64,000 bases of DNA from Candidatus Bathyarchaeota archaeon A05DMB-5 (GTDB lineage Archaea > Thermoproteota > Bathyarchaeia > Bathyarchaeales > Bathycorpusculaceae). Of the stretch, positions 1 to 8,583 are shown in pieces (position 1 is the first letter of the stretch; each line of letters begins with the position of its first letter). Under the pieces are notes generated by a model, which was not told the origin of the DNA, did not search any database, and saw nothing but the letters and a program-made list of their open reading frames with translations. Both the position numbers and the translations under genes were made by a program. The stretch is taken from positions 124,001 through 188,000 of the forward strand of contig JABFQP010000003.1 in the NCBI GenBank assembly GCA_019685655.1, read 5' to 3'.

Positions 1-1368
1 TACACTAAGCTTTTCCTCTGGAAAACTCTTCCTCGCAACAGCAGCCCAAACCCCCAACAACGGACTAATAGGCTCAACAGGACAATCCGAACCAGCAACA
101 ACAACCAACCCTTCCTTCACCAAAGTCTTAAACGGGTAAACCCAACGTGCTCTGGCATTGCCAACACGGTCAACAACCCAAAAGTCTGAAACAACAAAAT
201 GCGGCTGCACAGATGCTACTAAACCTAAACGTTTCATGCGCCTAATCAGTTGTGGATTAAGAACCGAACAATGCTCAATCCTATGCCTATGATTCACACG
301 CGGAAAAACACGCAAAGCCTTTCCATAAGCCTTCAAAACCGCTTCCACAGCGCAATCGCCTATAGCGTGAACAGCCAACTGCAAACCAGCCTTATGCCCT
401 TTCAAAACAAGCCTGTTAAGTTTCCTCTGCGAATAAAGCATAATACCACACGTTTCAGGCTTATCAGCATAAGGCTGCTTCAAAGCCGCAGTCCGTGCAC
501 CCAAAGAACCATCAGCGAAGAGCTTTACAAATCCTACTTTAATCATGTCATTCCCAAAACCTGAGAGCAAGCCTAAACTGATTAATTCGTCTAAAAGATT
601 CAGTGGAAAGCCTAAATAAACTCTTAAAGGCAGTTTTCCTTCAGCATAAAGCTTTTGTATTATGCGCATTTCTTCGGCAGAATTCAGAAGCCAATGAACA
701 CCGGTAAGTCCAGCTTCAACAGCTCTTTCACACGCCATAACGCATGCTTCTTCAAGCTCTTTTCGAGTTGGTTTAGGAATGCATTTCCAGACAAGTTCCA
801 TCGCGCTTTCTCGCAAAATTCCATTAGGCTCTCCATTGGCTCTGTCCAAGTCTATTTTTCCACCTTCAACAACAATTTCCTTAGTTATCCCCGCCAACTG
901 CAAAGCTTTAGTGTTAGCAACCGCTATGTGACCGCAAACGCGTGTTAGAAAGACAGGCTTGTCTGCAACTGCAGCGTCTAAATCCCAGCGTGTTGGAAGG
1001 CGTTTTTCAGCGAATTTTTCTTGGTCCCATCTGCCACCCAAAATCCAGCTTTTCTCAGAGTTTTCACATGCGTAATCTCGGAGTTTCTGTTGTATCGCTT
1101 TTATGGATTGTACATTGCGAAGGTCTAAAGTTTGCGGGAACTGCCCGAAGCTTGTCATGTGCACGTGGCAGTCAACGAGCCCAGGAATGACTGTCTTGTT
1201 TTTTGCGTTGATTACTTCTGTTTTGTTGCCTATGTATCTGCGAATTTCCTTGTTTGAACCTACTGCGACAATTTTTTCGTTATGAATGGCTACTGCTTCT
1301 GCACGTGGCTGTTTCTGGTTCAACGTTATAACTTTAGCGTTTAAAATTGCAAGTGTAGCTTTCAACAT
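1..1368 (-). CDS. YtcJ-type amidohydrolase, 3' end beyond window
   Basis: Metal-dependent amidohydrolase of the YtcJ (amidohydrolase 3) type, cut by the window edge after 456 codons. Translation from the ATG at 1366-1368 shows the N-terminal beta domain, the metal-binding HVH at residues 68-70 (VDCHVHM), then AVHAIGD, IEHCSVL and GSDCPVEP near residue 426, in the order expected for the metal ligands and catalytic Asp of the TIM-barrel hydrolases. Members usually have 520-550 residues, so roughly 70-90 are missing on the left. Family members hydrolyse exocyclic C-N bonds; the substrate cannot be read here. No signal peptide is visible, so it is probably cytoplasmic. A copy of the four-times-repeated promoter-like motif lies about 85 bases upstream. 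Confidence 0.88.
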   Translation of the reverse strand, partial: MLKATLAILNAKVITLNQKQPRAEAVAIHNEKIVAVGSNKEIRRYIGNKTEVINAKNKTVIPGLVDCHVHMTSFGQFPQTLDLRNVQSIKAIQQKLRDYACENSEKSWILGGRWDQEKFAEKRLPTRWDLDAAVADKPVFLTRVCGHIAVANTKALQLAGITKEIVVEGGKIDLDRANGEPNGILRESAMELVWKCIPKPTRKELEEACVMACERAVEAGLTGVHWLLNSAEEMRIIQKLYAEGKLPLRVYLGFPLNLLDELISLGLLSGFGNDMIKVGFVKLFADGSLGARTAALKQPYADKPETCGIMLYSQRKLNRLVLKGHKAGLQLAVHAIGDCAVEAVLKAYGKALRVFPRVNHRHRIEHCSVLNPQLIRRMKRLGLVASVQPHFVVSDFWVVDRVGNARARWVYPFKTLVKEGLVVVAGSDCPVEPISPLLGVWAAVARKSFPEEKLSV

Positions 1369-1758
1369 GCGTCAAAGTATGTTTGGAAGAGAAAATAAAA
1401 GTTTATTTTTTCGCTAACGAGAATTATTTGCCTATTTTTGTGCTGTGCTGAGGCTATAGCCCCCCTTATAAATAGGTTGAAACTTGTGTTCTAAAGGCTC
1501 ATTGGAATAGGGGTTTAATTGTTGTCTAAACCCAGTTTTGTCCAGGCTTTCTCTGTAAAACCAGTCTTTTCTCATAATTACGCTTATTTCTAAAGCGTGG
1601 GCTGGGGCTTTTCTTCGGTGTAGGCTGAATCTTTGGAGTTTGAGACCTAACTTTTCCAGCTTTTGAAAGCGAACCGTGCGTAGGCATTCGAACTTCACCG
1701 TTCCTAGCAAAAGCTTACAGTAACTCTTAAACCTTTTCGTATAACATTTCATTTGAAG
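1369..1758. other. Intergenic region between amidohydrolase and tRNA-Leu
   Basis: No convincing gene. A 116-codon open frame on the minus strand runs into the tRNA-Leu gene and has no recognisable domain, so it is rejected. The region holds copy A of the repeated promoter-like motif (1453-1481) and, on the plus strand, the A/T-rich leader of the tRNA gene. Confidence 0.5.
1453..1481 (-). promoter_or_regulatory. Repeated TATA-type promoter motif, copy A
   Basis: Read on the minus strand this is TTCAACCTATTTATAAGGGG followed by GG, then CTATAGC. The TTTATAAG core looks like an archaeal TATA box with a purine-poor BRE. The first 20 bases are identical to the copies at 11530, 52581 and 58139. 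It faces the amidohydrolase gene, with a predicted leader of about 85 bases. Confidence 0.55.
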
Positions 1759-1843
1759 GCGGGGGTCGCCGAGCATGGCCAAAGGCGTAGGCTTCAGGAG
1801 CCTATCCCGTAGGGGTTCGTGGGTTCAAATCCCATCCCCCGCA
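1759..1843 (+). tRNA. tRNA-Leu (CAG)
   Basis: An 85-base cloverleaf. The acceptor stem GCGGGGG (1759-1765) pairs with CCCCCGC (1836-1842), with discriminator A at 1843. The anticodon arm TAGGC-TTCAGGA-GCCTA gives anticodon CAG, and a long variable arm (TCCCGTAGGGG-like) marks a class II tRNA. The T arm is GTGGG-TTCAAAT-CCCAT, its last pair a G-T wobble. CCA is not encoded; CTTTT follows directly as a likely terminator. No intron is present. Fragments resembling its 3' end recur at 5521-5572 and 8231-8254. Confidence 0.95.
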
Positions 1844-2152
1844 CTTTTCGACGAATTCTCCTAACTTTTCAATAACGCTTTTGAAAGTTGGTCACATTTA
1901 GGAAAATTATTGTTCTTCAAATCATCGCTAACAGAATATAAGACTTGTTTATTTTGGAGTCTCATGGTTATTCTTATCCATAAATATGGCATTGGAAATT
2001 AACAAGTTTAGAAGAAGGTATTTTAGATTGTCTTCTTGCTTACGCAGGAAATTGCGAGGAATAATCAGAATCGCGAATAAATAATTATGTTTCATAAATC
2101 TTTTAGGTTTTATTCGCCAAAGTAGACGAAAAAACACGTGTGATGATCGGAT
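1844..2152. other. Intergenic region after tRNA-Leu
   Basis: A/T-rich. A 62-codon minus-strand frame here has no features of a real gene. Just before the next start is the 8-base palindrome ACACGTGT (about 2133-2140). I see no RNA gene or repeat. Confidence 0.45.
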
Positions 2153-3922
2153 ATGACAAAAACGAGTCTTTCAAGTATTGTTGCTATAAACCTTCTGATT
2201 GTGCTAGGTCTATTCAGCGTTTCCAGTTTAAATCTTGGCTATGGAGCTTCGGAAAATGTTAATGCTAATCCGCAGCTGGTTTATTGGCCACCTACTGAAG
2301 TATGGACTTGGCTTGATCAGCTTTTTATTTACTGCCCACGTGTTGATGCACACAGCATTGCATGGGGTCCGTCTGGAGAATCTCTCTTAATTTACGGTGG
2401 TGGAAGTCTTCTTTCTGTTAATACAAGCAGTGGGCAACTAATCAACAAGCTATCAAATTTCCATATTGACGGCGCGACATACTTTAACCGTTTTGCCATC
2501 TCCACGGACGAATCAAAAATATTCTTTGTAAATTTCAGCGTGCCGCACAGTGGCGTATTCTCGGTTAATTTAGATGGTTCCGGCTTAACTCAAATTGCAG
2601 AAGTTAACAGCAGCTCTTCATGTTCACCTGCAGCCATTGACTTGTCGCGGGACGGGGCATTCTTAGTTTACTCAGAATACTTTATCAACTACACTCAACC
2701 AGCCCCATATCATAGCAACATTTGGAAAGTTGATTTAGGTAGTATGGAAAAATCCTTAGTTGTTCGGTTATCTGAAAACGATAGCGGCAGTGCTATGATT
2801 ACTAGTGTAAGGGTTTCGCCTGCCAACGATAAGCTTGCTTTTACAACATGTAGAGACGTTTACATTGTTAATTTAGATGGCGCGGATTTGACCAAAGTTA
2901 CCAGCGTTGCAGATAACACCATTGCTGCGTGGATCGACTGGTCTCACAACGGGACTATGCTTATGTTTTCTGAGCTTAATGGGCAAAGTGGCGAATTTGC
3001 ACCAGAAACGCGGTGGTTGTACGAGTGGGGCAGTAACATCGCAGTTGTGGATGTGGATGGTGGCAACAAGCATGTAATTTACAATGTTGGCTATGCAGGC
3101 ATGTGGTCACCAATAGATGATTCTTTAATCGCATTTATAAATCTGAAAGCTCACGCTCCATACCTTTTGAGACTGGGTAAGCCAATAGATGCTGCACCGG
3201 ACAGTGATGGAGATGGATTAGACGATTATACAGAGATTAGTTCCACCTTCCTTAATCCAGGTGATCCGACAGACCTCTACGAAGACTATGATAATGACGG
3301 TTTAACAAATTTAGAAGAGATTAATTTATTAACAGCGATGAATCTGCCCGACACTGATCATGATGGACTCAGCGATGGCGTTGAAGTTAAGGTTTTCAGA
3401 ACGGACCCGTTGAAGGCGGATACGGATGGTGACGGTGTCAGCGACGGTCTTGAGGCTGCGGCAACTGGTTTAAGCGCCTTCGTCTCTGTTCTTCCTGAAG
3501 GTTGGATTCGCATGCAGCTTGAATGGTCAAATAAAACCATGTATGTAACGACAAACTCTTCTGTTCTCGGAGTGGTCTTCAACTCTACCAGCATGGCTTT
3601 AAGCATTTCCGTAGGCGGCCCAGATGGGACAACGGGCATAGCCAACATAACCATACCAATAGAAATGGTGAGTTCACTTTCAGCCGTTAAGGTAACATTG
3701 GACAACCACCCCATAGACTTCCAGATAAACAAGATAGGCAACAACGCCCAAATCTACGTGGAATATCACCATAGCTTCCACGAGTTGACGGCACATCTGC
3801 AAGGCGGCGGCATGGGAGGCGTAGACTTAACAGACCTTATGAGCTACTGGTGGCTAATACTGTCCGTTGCCATTGTGGCCATAGCAGCTGTAATAGCAGT
3901 AATCATCGTTAAACACAGATGA
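2153..3922 (+). CDS. Secreted beta-propeller protein with Ca-binding repeats and C-terminal anchor
   Basis: A 589-residue surface protein. Residues 1-31 form a Sec signal peptide. Residues about 60-340 contain repeated blade-like segments (GPSGESLLIYGG, NLDGSGLTQIAE, NLDGADLTKVTS, DVDGGNKHVIYN), as in TolB/PD40-type beta-propellers. Residues 350-435 carry four Asp-rich, thrombospondin-3/EF-hand-like repeats (DSDGDGLDD, DYDNDGLTN, DTDHDGLSD, DTDGDGVSD), which are expected to bind Ca. A beta-rich segment follows, then one transmembrane helix (about 562-586) with a basic tail. It is therefore likely anchored in the membrane and exposed outside. It lies 15 bases upstream of another anchored secreted protein, suggesting co-transcription. 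Its ligand is unknown; it could be an adhesin or a scaffold. Confidence 0.85.
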   Translation: MTKTSLSSIVAINLLIVLGLFSVSSLNLGYGASENVNANPQLVYWPPTEVWTWLDQLFIYCPRVDAHSIAWGPSGESLLIYGGGSLLSVNTSSGQLINKLSNFHIDGATYFNRFAISTDESKIFFVNFSVPHSGVFSVNLDGSGLTQIAEVNSSSSCSPAAIDLSRDGAFLVYSEYFINYTQPAPYHSNIWKVDLGSMEKSLVVRLSENDSGSAMITSVRVSPANDKLAFTTCRDVYIVNLDGADLTKVTSVADNTIAAWIDWSHNGTMLMFSELNGQSGEFAPETRWLYEWGSNIAVVDVDGGNKHVIYNVGYAGMWSPIDDSLIAFINLKAHAPYLLRLGKPIDAAPDSDGDGLDDYTEISSTFLNPGDPTDLYEDYDNDGLTNLEEINLLTAMNLPDTDHDGLSDGVEVKVFRTDPLKADTDGDGVSDGLEAAATGLSAFVSVLPEGWIRMQLEWSNKTMYVTTNSSVLGVVFNSTSMALSISVGGPDGTTGIANITIPIEMVSSLSAVKVTLDNHPIDFQINKIGNNAQIYVEYHHSFHELTAHLQGGGMGGVDLTDLMSYWWLILSVAIVAIAAVIAVIIVKHR

Positions 3923-3937
3923 TAAGGAGAGGGGCAA

Positions 3938-4609
3938 ATGCGGAGAGTCGCTGTATTTGTAGCAACCACTATACTGACCTTACTTTGCACAGCTTTTGTT
4001 TATGCAGAAGCGCAAGTTGGCATTAAAATAGGCGAATGGGTAAGGTGTGACTATACTGGCAACGGTGCCCCTCCCGGAGATGTACCACAATGGGTCCAAG
4101 TAGAATGCCTATCTGTTACAGTAACGACTGCGACTCTTAGAGTGATCAGTCACATGAGCAGCGGAACAGAACAAAACGAAATTGTGACGCTTGATGTCGT
4201 TAGTGGCACGGGAAACTCAACTTTCCAGATGCTTATACCAGCAAACTCAAAGACTGGAGACACAATCAAAATAGTTGGATATGGCGACTTAACTATTGCC
4301 GGAGAAACTACAGGAACATACGCCTGAGTAAGCAGAACGGTAGTTTATGCAAGTTTCTCGCAGAACGATATGCAATTTAGTTATCGCTGGGATAAGCAAA
4401 CCGGAGTCCTCCTTGAAATCACCCTAACACAAGGCTCAACATCGGCAACTTTCAAAGCTACCAGCACAAATATTTGGCAAGCATCATCGTCAAGCCCGCT
4501 AACGCTTCCAAGCCTACCAATAGAAATGCTCTCCATCAGCGTCTCAGTGGTAGCAGCAATAGTCATAGTAGCAACAGCAGTAATCTTCACTAAACATAAA
4601 AGAAGCTAA
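3938..4609 (+). pseudogene. Secreted membrane-anchored protein interrupted by in-frame TGA
   Basis: Two open frames, 3938-4327 and the one around 4370-4609, are in the same reading frame and separated by a single TGA at 4325-4327. Reading through it gives a continuous 223-residue protein: signal peptide (1-23), a beta-rich domain, and after the TGA a stretch beginning VSRTVVYASFSQND. It continues through the YRWDKQTGVLLE repeat-like segment to a C-terminal transmembrane helix with a KHKRS tail. The 129-residue upstream product alone would lose its membrane anchor. A TGG to TGA change (Trp to stop) would explain it. No selenocysteine or recoding signal is evident. An RBS-like GGAGAGG precedes the start. 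It is co-directional with, and 15 bases after, the propeller gene. Confidence 0.65.
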
Positions 4610-4842
4610 AACTCGATAAACTTGGAAAAACTTAAAATTCTCAATTCCCTTCGGCAGAATTTCTTAGACGACATAACCTGCCATTTAGAACTTGGAGTGT
4701 GTCTTCCTAAATCCTTTGTTTGGTCTGCAAAAATTCCGAGAATTTAAACCGATGTTTAAACCTAACCTATGACCTCCATTAGTCGCTGTTAACCGAATAC
4801 TTTAGGGGCAATTTTTTTAAGCTTTAGTTTGGAGTTTTAATT

Positions 4843-5370
4843 GTGAGAGAATTGTGGGATGAAGAAGAAAGAAGACCCACGCCGACGAAAACCTTGAAAA
4901 AAATAGTTTATGAGAGAGATAAGGGCAGATGTCGCATCTGTGGGGCGAAGGTTGACCCTTTCAATTTTGAAATTGGTCATGATAGGGCTCATTCAAAGGG
5001 TGGAAAATTGACTTTAAAGAACGCCATCCTGCTCTGCCCTACCTGTAACAGGTCAATGCAAACACTTTCATTGAAGCAAGTTAGAAAAAAGCTTGGCTTG
5101 CCTGAAACGCCGGAAGATAGAAGCAAGAAACTTTTGCAAAAGCTGAGTTTACGTGAACTTAAGTATCTCGCACAAAAACACAGAATTAAAGTTAAAGGTA
5201 GAGTTTCTGAAGATTGGTTTAGCAAGACCAAATTGCCCCCATCCAAGCGCCAATATGTTAACGTTCTGGCTAAGGAACTCAATGAAGCACAAATTAAACG
5301 TGAAATCAGGAACCTTCCAAAAACAGAACGCAAAAAGAAAAGAAAGAAAAGCGACACTTGGTTTTTCTAG
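4843..5370 (+). CDS. HNH endonuclease
   Basis: A 175-residue HNH nuclease starting at GTG. The HNH zinc-finger core lies at residues 30-68: CRIC (C30, C33), GHD (H46), H50, SKGGK, N60 and CPTC (C65, C68). The four cysteines are the structural zinc ligands; H46 and N60 match the catalytic His and Asn of the family. Residues 115-150 (LSLRELKYLAQKHRIKVKG) resemble a SAP-like helix-extended DNA-binding motif, and the tail is Lys/Arg rich. Proteins of this size occur as stand-alone homing-type or McrA-like nucleases. It has no methyltransferase partner here, and lies between tRNA-Leu and a tRNA-like remnant, which fits a mobile or defence gene. Confidence 0.9.
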   Translation: MRELWDEEERRPTPTKTLKKIVYERDKGRCRICGAKVDPFNFEIGHDRAHSKGGKLTLKNAILLCPTCNRSMQTLSLKQVRKKLGLPETPEDRSKKLLQKLSLRELKYLAQKHRIKVKGRVSEDWFSKTKLPPSKRQYVNVLAKELNEAQIKREIRNLPKTERKKKRKKSDTWFF

Positions 5371-5738
5371 GCGATTATCCGCTCGCTCTAAAAACAGCGA
5401 AGATTAATTATATTGGAATAAAAAAGAGTTTTACATTAGTTGGCCACCAATGTTCTCTTAGTTGTTGTTAACGGAAAACAGTAATTATTAAAAAGGATAA
5501 AAACAGAAAAAAGAGGGATTTGCGGGTGATTTCTCCAAGCTGTGGGGAGTGCAAATCCCACCCCCCGCACCAAGTCTTACTTGAGGATTTAAGACTGTCA
5601 ACGTCAGAAATGAGAATCGTTACTAAGGGTTAAAGTATCATTTAAGAGGAGTGTTCATACATTAGAACAAATTATGGCATTTTTCGTTTATTGAAAAGTT
5701 TATCTGTAAAAAAACTAAAATAGACTTTGAGGGAATAA
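5371..5738. other. Intergenic region with tRNA-like remnant
   Basis: Apart from the tRNA-like fragment at 5521-5572 there is no gene. T-rich sequence near 5455-5470 could end transcription of the HNH gene. A TATA-like stretch around 5690-5705 probably serves the rhodanese gene. Confidence 0.45.
5521..5572 (+). pseudogene. Truncated tRNA-like remnant
   Basis: TGCGGG at 5521-5526 can pair with CCCGCA near 5564-5569. Inside it GTGGG...CCCAC resembles a T arm, and CACCA ends the element. The T loop is too long (GAGTGCAAAT in place of TTCAAAT), and the D and anticodon arms are missing. It shares the CAAATCCCA and CCCCCGCAC blocks with the 3' half of tRNA-Leu at 1759-1843. Best read as a decayed tRNA end, as left by integration or recombination at a tRNA gene. 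Chance similarity is not excluded. Confidence 0.4.
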
Positions 5739-7142
5739 ATGAAAGCAAACTGTCATTTAGCTTTCATCACTCGCAAAGTAGTTTCTTGCGTCCTTCTCAT
5801 TGCTATGTTCTTGACTGCTTTCAATGTAGCACCCGCCTTCGCTCAGTCCGAGGGTTCAACCGTTCAAAGTTATGAAAACATAAGTGTAAACACAGCTCAC
5901 AGCATGATAATGAACAGTGCATTCCTAAACCTCGTTATCTTGGATGTTCGATGTCAATGCGAATATGACATAGGGCACTTATACGGCGCAATTCTGGTAC
6001 CCTATGATCAGCTTGAGGCGAGGATTGGTGAGCTTGAGGAATACCGAAACCACGAAATAATAATTTATTGCAGGTCAGGGTACAGAAGTCAAATAGCCTG
6101 CGAAATTCTCGCCGAGTATAACTTCACAGAAGTATACAACATGGTTGGCGGCATCATTGCCTGGATAGAGGCTGGCTACCCAATCTGGACAACATCGCAT
6201 TATGTCACGGTAAACTTTGTGGACGACGAAATTCTGTTGAAGATAGAACCTTTGCTTGTCCGTCTTTCATCTTGCGCTTCATGTGCACAGAATCAGACGT
6301 ATCCAAGCTGTAGCAATCCTTTGAACATAACGTCTACTGTGTTAGAGCAGAGAGAAAATTTCACAAAAATCTTAGTGACGTATGAAGTTAACGGTACCGA
6401 ACGTAATATCACTATTGCTGAAACCATGCTATGGAGTTATAAGGAATCTTCAGATGAAGCTAACAGAACAGTCACCTTTATTTTCACCGAGTTCACTGTA
6501 GATGATTCATCCATGCAATTCTATAGTCTGGACTATCTGGTCAATAGTGTTAATTACAATTTGACAACCCACACCACACTCTTAATCGTCAACACAGAAA
6601 GCTATAACGGCTCATTCACGTTCATTAACTATGCCCCAATAGAAAATTCCGAAGTCAAAACGCTGGAATTCGTCGAGATAAATTCTTCATTGACACTGTC
6701 TCAATTATATGCAGTGTTGGGCAAAGCAGCCAAAGAAATAGGAAAAGTCTACGAGAAAAGCGAAGATGCCAGCGTAATGCCTCTCGCTCAAGCCTACTCC
6801 AGAATGAATGAAGAAGCCAAACATCTCTCTAAACTGGTGGAGAAGCAACTCCTACAATACAACCATAAAATTCTCCATAGCTCAGCAATAATAATGGACA
6901 TGCTGACTCCTGGGGAAGATGGAGGCGGAGCCGGTCCACCTCCACCGCCAGCTGGGGGATGTGGTATAGCATGCTGCTTGGTTTGTGAAATTCTTTGTAA
7001 TGCTTTCCTTGGTGAAGTTTGCATTCTTGTATGCATCTTTACTGCAGGCTTTGCCTGTTGGATTTGTGATTTTCTGGCGACGTATCCGGAACTTGGAGGC
7101 ATAGGTTGCGACCTCTTTTGTCAATACATTGGATGGTGCTGA
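5739..7142 (+). CDS. Secreted rhodanese-domain protein with 12-Cys halocin C8-like tail
   Basis: A 467-residue exported protein. Residues 1-36 are a signal peptide ending AFA-QSEG. Residues 43-152 form a rhodanese domain with DVRCQCEYDIGH and the active-site loop CRSGYR (C111), so a persulfide-type Cys is intact. A middle domain with CASC and Asn-rich, potentially glycosylated segments follows, then a helical region (about 320-390). A GGGAGPPPPP linker (about 395-405) leads to residues 406-467, a hydrophobic tail with 12 cysteines in 62 residues. The tail resembles halocin C8-type archaeocins, which have 10 Cys in 76 residues at the C terminus of a longer precursor. It is followed by two tandem membrane proteins that could give self-protection. 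A non-toxic surface redox protein is the alternative. Confidence 0.75.
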   Translation: MKANCHLAFITRKVVSCVLLIAMFLTAFNVAPAFAQSEGSTVQSYENISVNTAHSMIMNSAFLNLVILDVRCQCEYDIGHLYGAILVPYDQLEARIGELEEYRNHEIIIYCRSGYRSQIACEILAEYNFTEVYNMVGGIIAWIEAGYPIWTTSHYVTVNFVDDEILLKIEPLLVRLSSCASCAQNQTYPSCSNPLNITSTVLEQRENFTKILVTYEVNGTERNITIAETMLWSYKESSDEANRTVTFIFTEFTVDDSSMQFYSLDYLVNSVNYNLTTHTTLLIVNTESYNGSFTFINYAPIENSEVKTLEFVEINSSLTLSQLYAVLGKAAKEIGKVYEKSEDASVMPLAQAYSRMNEEAKHLSKLVEKQLLQYNHKILHSSAIIMDMLTPGEDGGGAGPPPPPAGGCGIACCLVCEILCNAFLGEVCILVCIFTAGFACWICDFLATYPELGGIGCDLFCQYIGWC

Positions 7143-7189
7143 CAACGCTTTTAACAGTCTTCAAGCAAGCATAAACATGAGGGACTAAT

Positions 7190-7702
7190 ATGAGCGAAGA
7201 TGAGCATGGAAGGCTTGGAAAGCCTAAGTGGTGGAGACGCTTCTGGATTGAAGCAGCTATGGGGTCTGTGGTGTGTGTTATACTTTTTACTTTATACTTC
7301 TCAAATTACATCAACTCGTATGTATTCCAACGTGGTATAACTTTAATTTTCTCCATCTTCTGTTCTTATGCATTTGCATACATTGCAATAAAAGTACTCT
7401 CGGAAAAAGACCCATTAAAGCGATATAAAATAGTGTTCGTTTGGGGCGGAGTAACGACATCCATCGGTATCATTTTCTTGGTAAGCATTATACTGCGGAT
7501 TTTGAATTTACCTCCGCTACCTCAACTTCTTGACATGTGGACAGTAATCACCCTCACTGCCGTCATAGCCCCTACCATCGGTGGGCTTCTTGGATACTGT
7601 CTTGGAAAGAGAAGAAATTTCCGACTGCCATTTAAGAAAAACCTGAAACCTCATGAGGGCGAAAAGGTTGCAGAAACTCCGGTGGTGGAAGAGAACCGCT
7701 AA
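7190..7702 (+). CDS. Four-TM membrane protein downstream of Cys-tail protein
   Basis: A 170-residue integral membrane protein with hydrophobic helices near residues 24-42, 47-68, 82-104 and 115-139, flanked by a basic N terminus (KPKWWRRF) and a charged C-terminal tail. It starts at ATG 47 bases after the Cys-tail gene and is probably co-transcribed with it. The next gene is a diverged tandem copy: both have WW near the N terminus and a GKRRN motif after the last helix. I do not recognise the family. The position suggests an immunity or export partner of the preceding secreted protein, which is inference only. Confidence 0.65.
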   Translation: MSEDEHGRLGKPKWWRRFWIEAAMGSVVCVILFTLYFSNYINSYVFQRGITLIFSIFCSYAFAYIAIKVLSEKDPLKRYKIVFVWGGVTTSIGIIFLVSIILRILNLPPLPQLLDMWTVITLTAVIAPTIGGLLGYCLGKRRNFRLPFKKNLKPHEGEKVAETPVVEENR

Positions 7703-8215
7703 GAGTTTCTGGGTTCTTTTCTTTGTGCTACCCTATTTCGTAATATTGATAATTTTGGGCGTGTTAGCCGCTACGGGATTTGCGGAAACACACTTTTTCT
7801 TTGAATACATGATAGTTACAGCCTCACTGATAGCCTTCGCTTATTACATTCGGACCACTTCCTCGCTTGGGCTTTGGAGAGCAATCTGGATAATGGTAGG
7901 CGTAAGTGTTTAGTTAGGTTTCCTATCTTCCTGATTCTAAACTTCCTTTTGATAAGGACTCTAAGCCCAGTTACTGGCTTTCTGATACCTTTCTCCATCA
8001 CCATGGCAACAGCGGTTCTATTAGGAGTTTTTGTTGGAGACCGAATAGGCAAGAGACGCAATTATAGATCAATCATATGGAAAACTACCGAATGGTGGGC
8101 GGGGATGTTAAAGACTTGGTTTTCCGTCTTGACATACTACTCTGATGCAACACAACAGGGAACAAGTTTGATGCGATGGTTTAACCACGTACATCATTTT
8201 CTCAGCATCGCTTGA
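7653..8215 (+). pseudogene. Frameshifted tandem paralogue of the preceding membrane protein
   Basis: Two overlapping frames, 7653-7913 and 7874-8215, together reproduce the plan of the 7190-7702 product. The first gives WWKRTAKSFWVLFF and two helices. The second gives the last two helices ending GDRIGKRRNYRSIIWK, matching LGKRRNFRLPFKK upstream. The frame changes between about 7895 and 7920, so neither part is complete. This is either a genuine frameshift after gene duplication or a sequencing error. The start overlaps the preceding gene by about 50 bases, and no strong ribosome site is seen. The tail past the GKRRN motif (about 45 residues) has no counterpart in the upstream copy. Confidence 0.6.
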
Positions 8216-8583
8216 CAGTTTTAAATGACAGTGTAAACCTAATCCCCCGCACTTACCAATGCGCGCATAAATTTTGCTGTTAGAAAAGTGAACTATCGTT
8301 TAGAATTTAGCTGATGCTTTGCTAAGTCAGAAATTATGGCTAACGTAGAGCATCATTTTCATTTCTTTGACTGTCAAGTAATTAACTCTCTTGAAAGAGG
8401 TTCAACCCAAAATGTTTTCTTGTCAACTATAAAATAAAATCTTGCGGCTAGTTTCTATATGCGCCAAAAACGTGGAATATAAAAACACGCATGTAAACCC
8501 AAGCATTACGTTTATTTTAGTTTTTGCGTGGTGTATCCATAAATCTTAAAGCTCATGTGAACGATGTAATAGTAGGTATTGTA
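8216..8583. other. Intergenic region with tRNA-3'-end-like fragment
   Basis: Contains the 24-base fragment at 8231-8254 and otherwise A/T-rich sequence with no recognisable gene. Sequence around 8500-8520 (ACGTTTATTTTAG) may be the promoter of the flavodoxin gene. Confidence 0.45.
8231..8254 (+). repeat. tRNA-3'-end-like fragment
   Basis: GTGTAAACCTAATCCCCCGC followed by ACTT matches the end of tRNA-Leu (1824-1846), including an identical 13-base block ATCCCCCGCACTT. The 5' half of a tRNA is absent. Together with 5521-5572 it brackets the rhodanese/Cys-tail gene and the two membrane protein genes. Possibly an attachment-site remnant; the match is short, so coincidence is possible. Confidence 0.4.

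Noticed and set aside
250-1285. Plus-strand open frames across the amidohydrolase
   Set aside because: They are out of frame on the opposite strand of a long, motif-rich coding region.
1432-1782. 116-codon minus-strand open frame before tRNA-Leu
   Set aside because: It overlaps the tRNA gene and contains copy A of the repeated motif; its protein has no domain or plausible start context.
4325-4327. Selenocysteine codon at the in-frame TGA
   Set aside because: No SECIS-like structure, no Cys or selenoprotein context, and no selenocysteine machinery visible in the window.
5521-5572. A functional tRNA gene
   Set aside because: D and anticodon arms are missing and the T loop is abnormal; kept as a remnant only.
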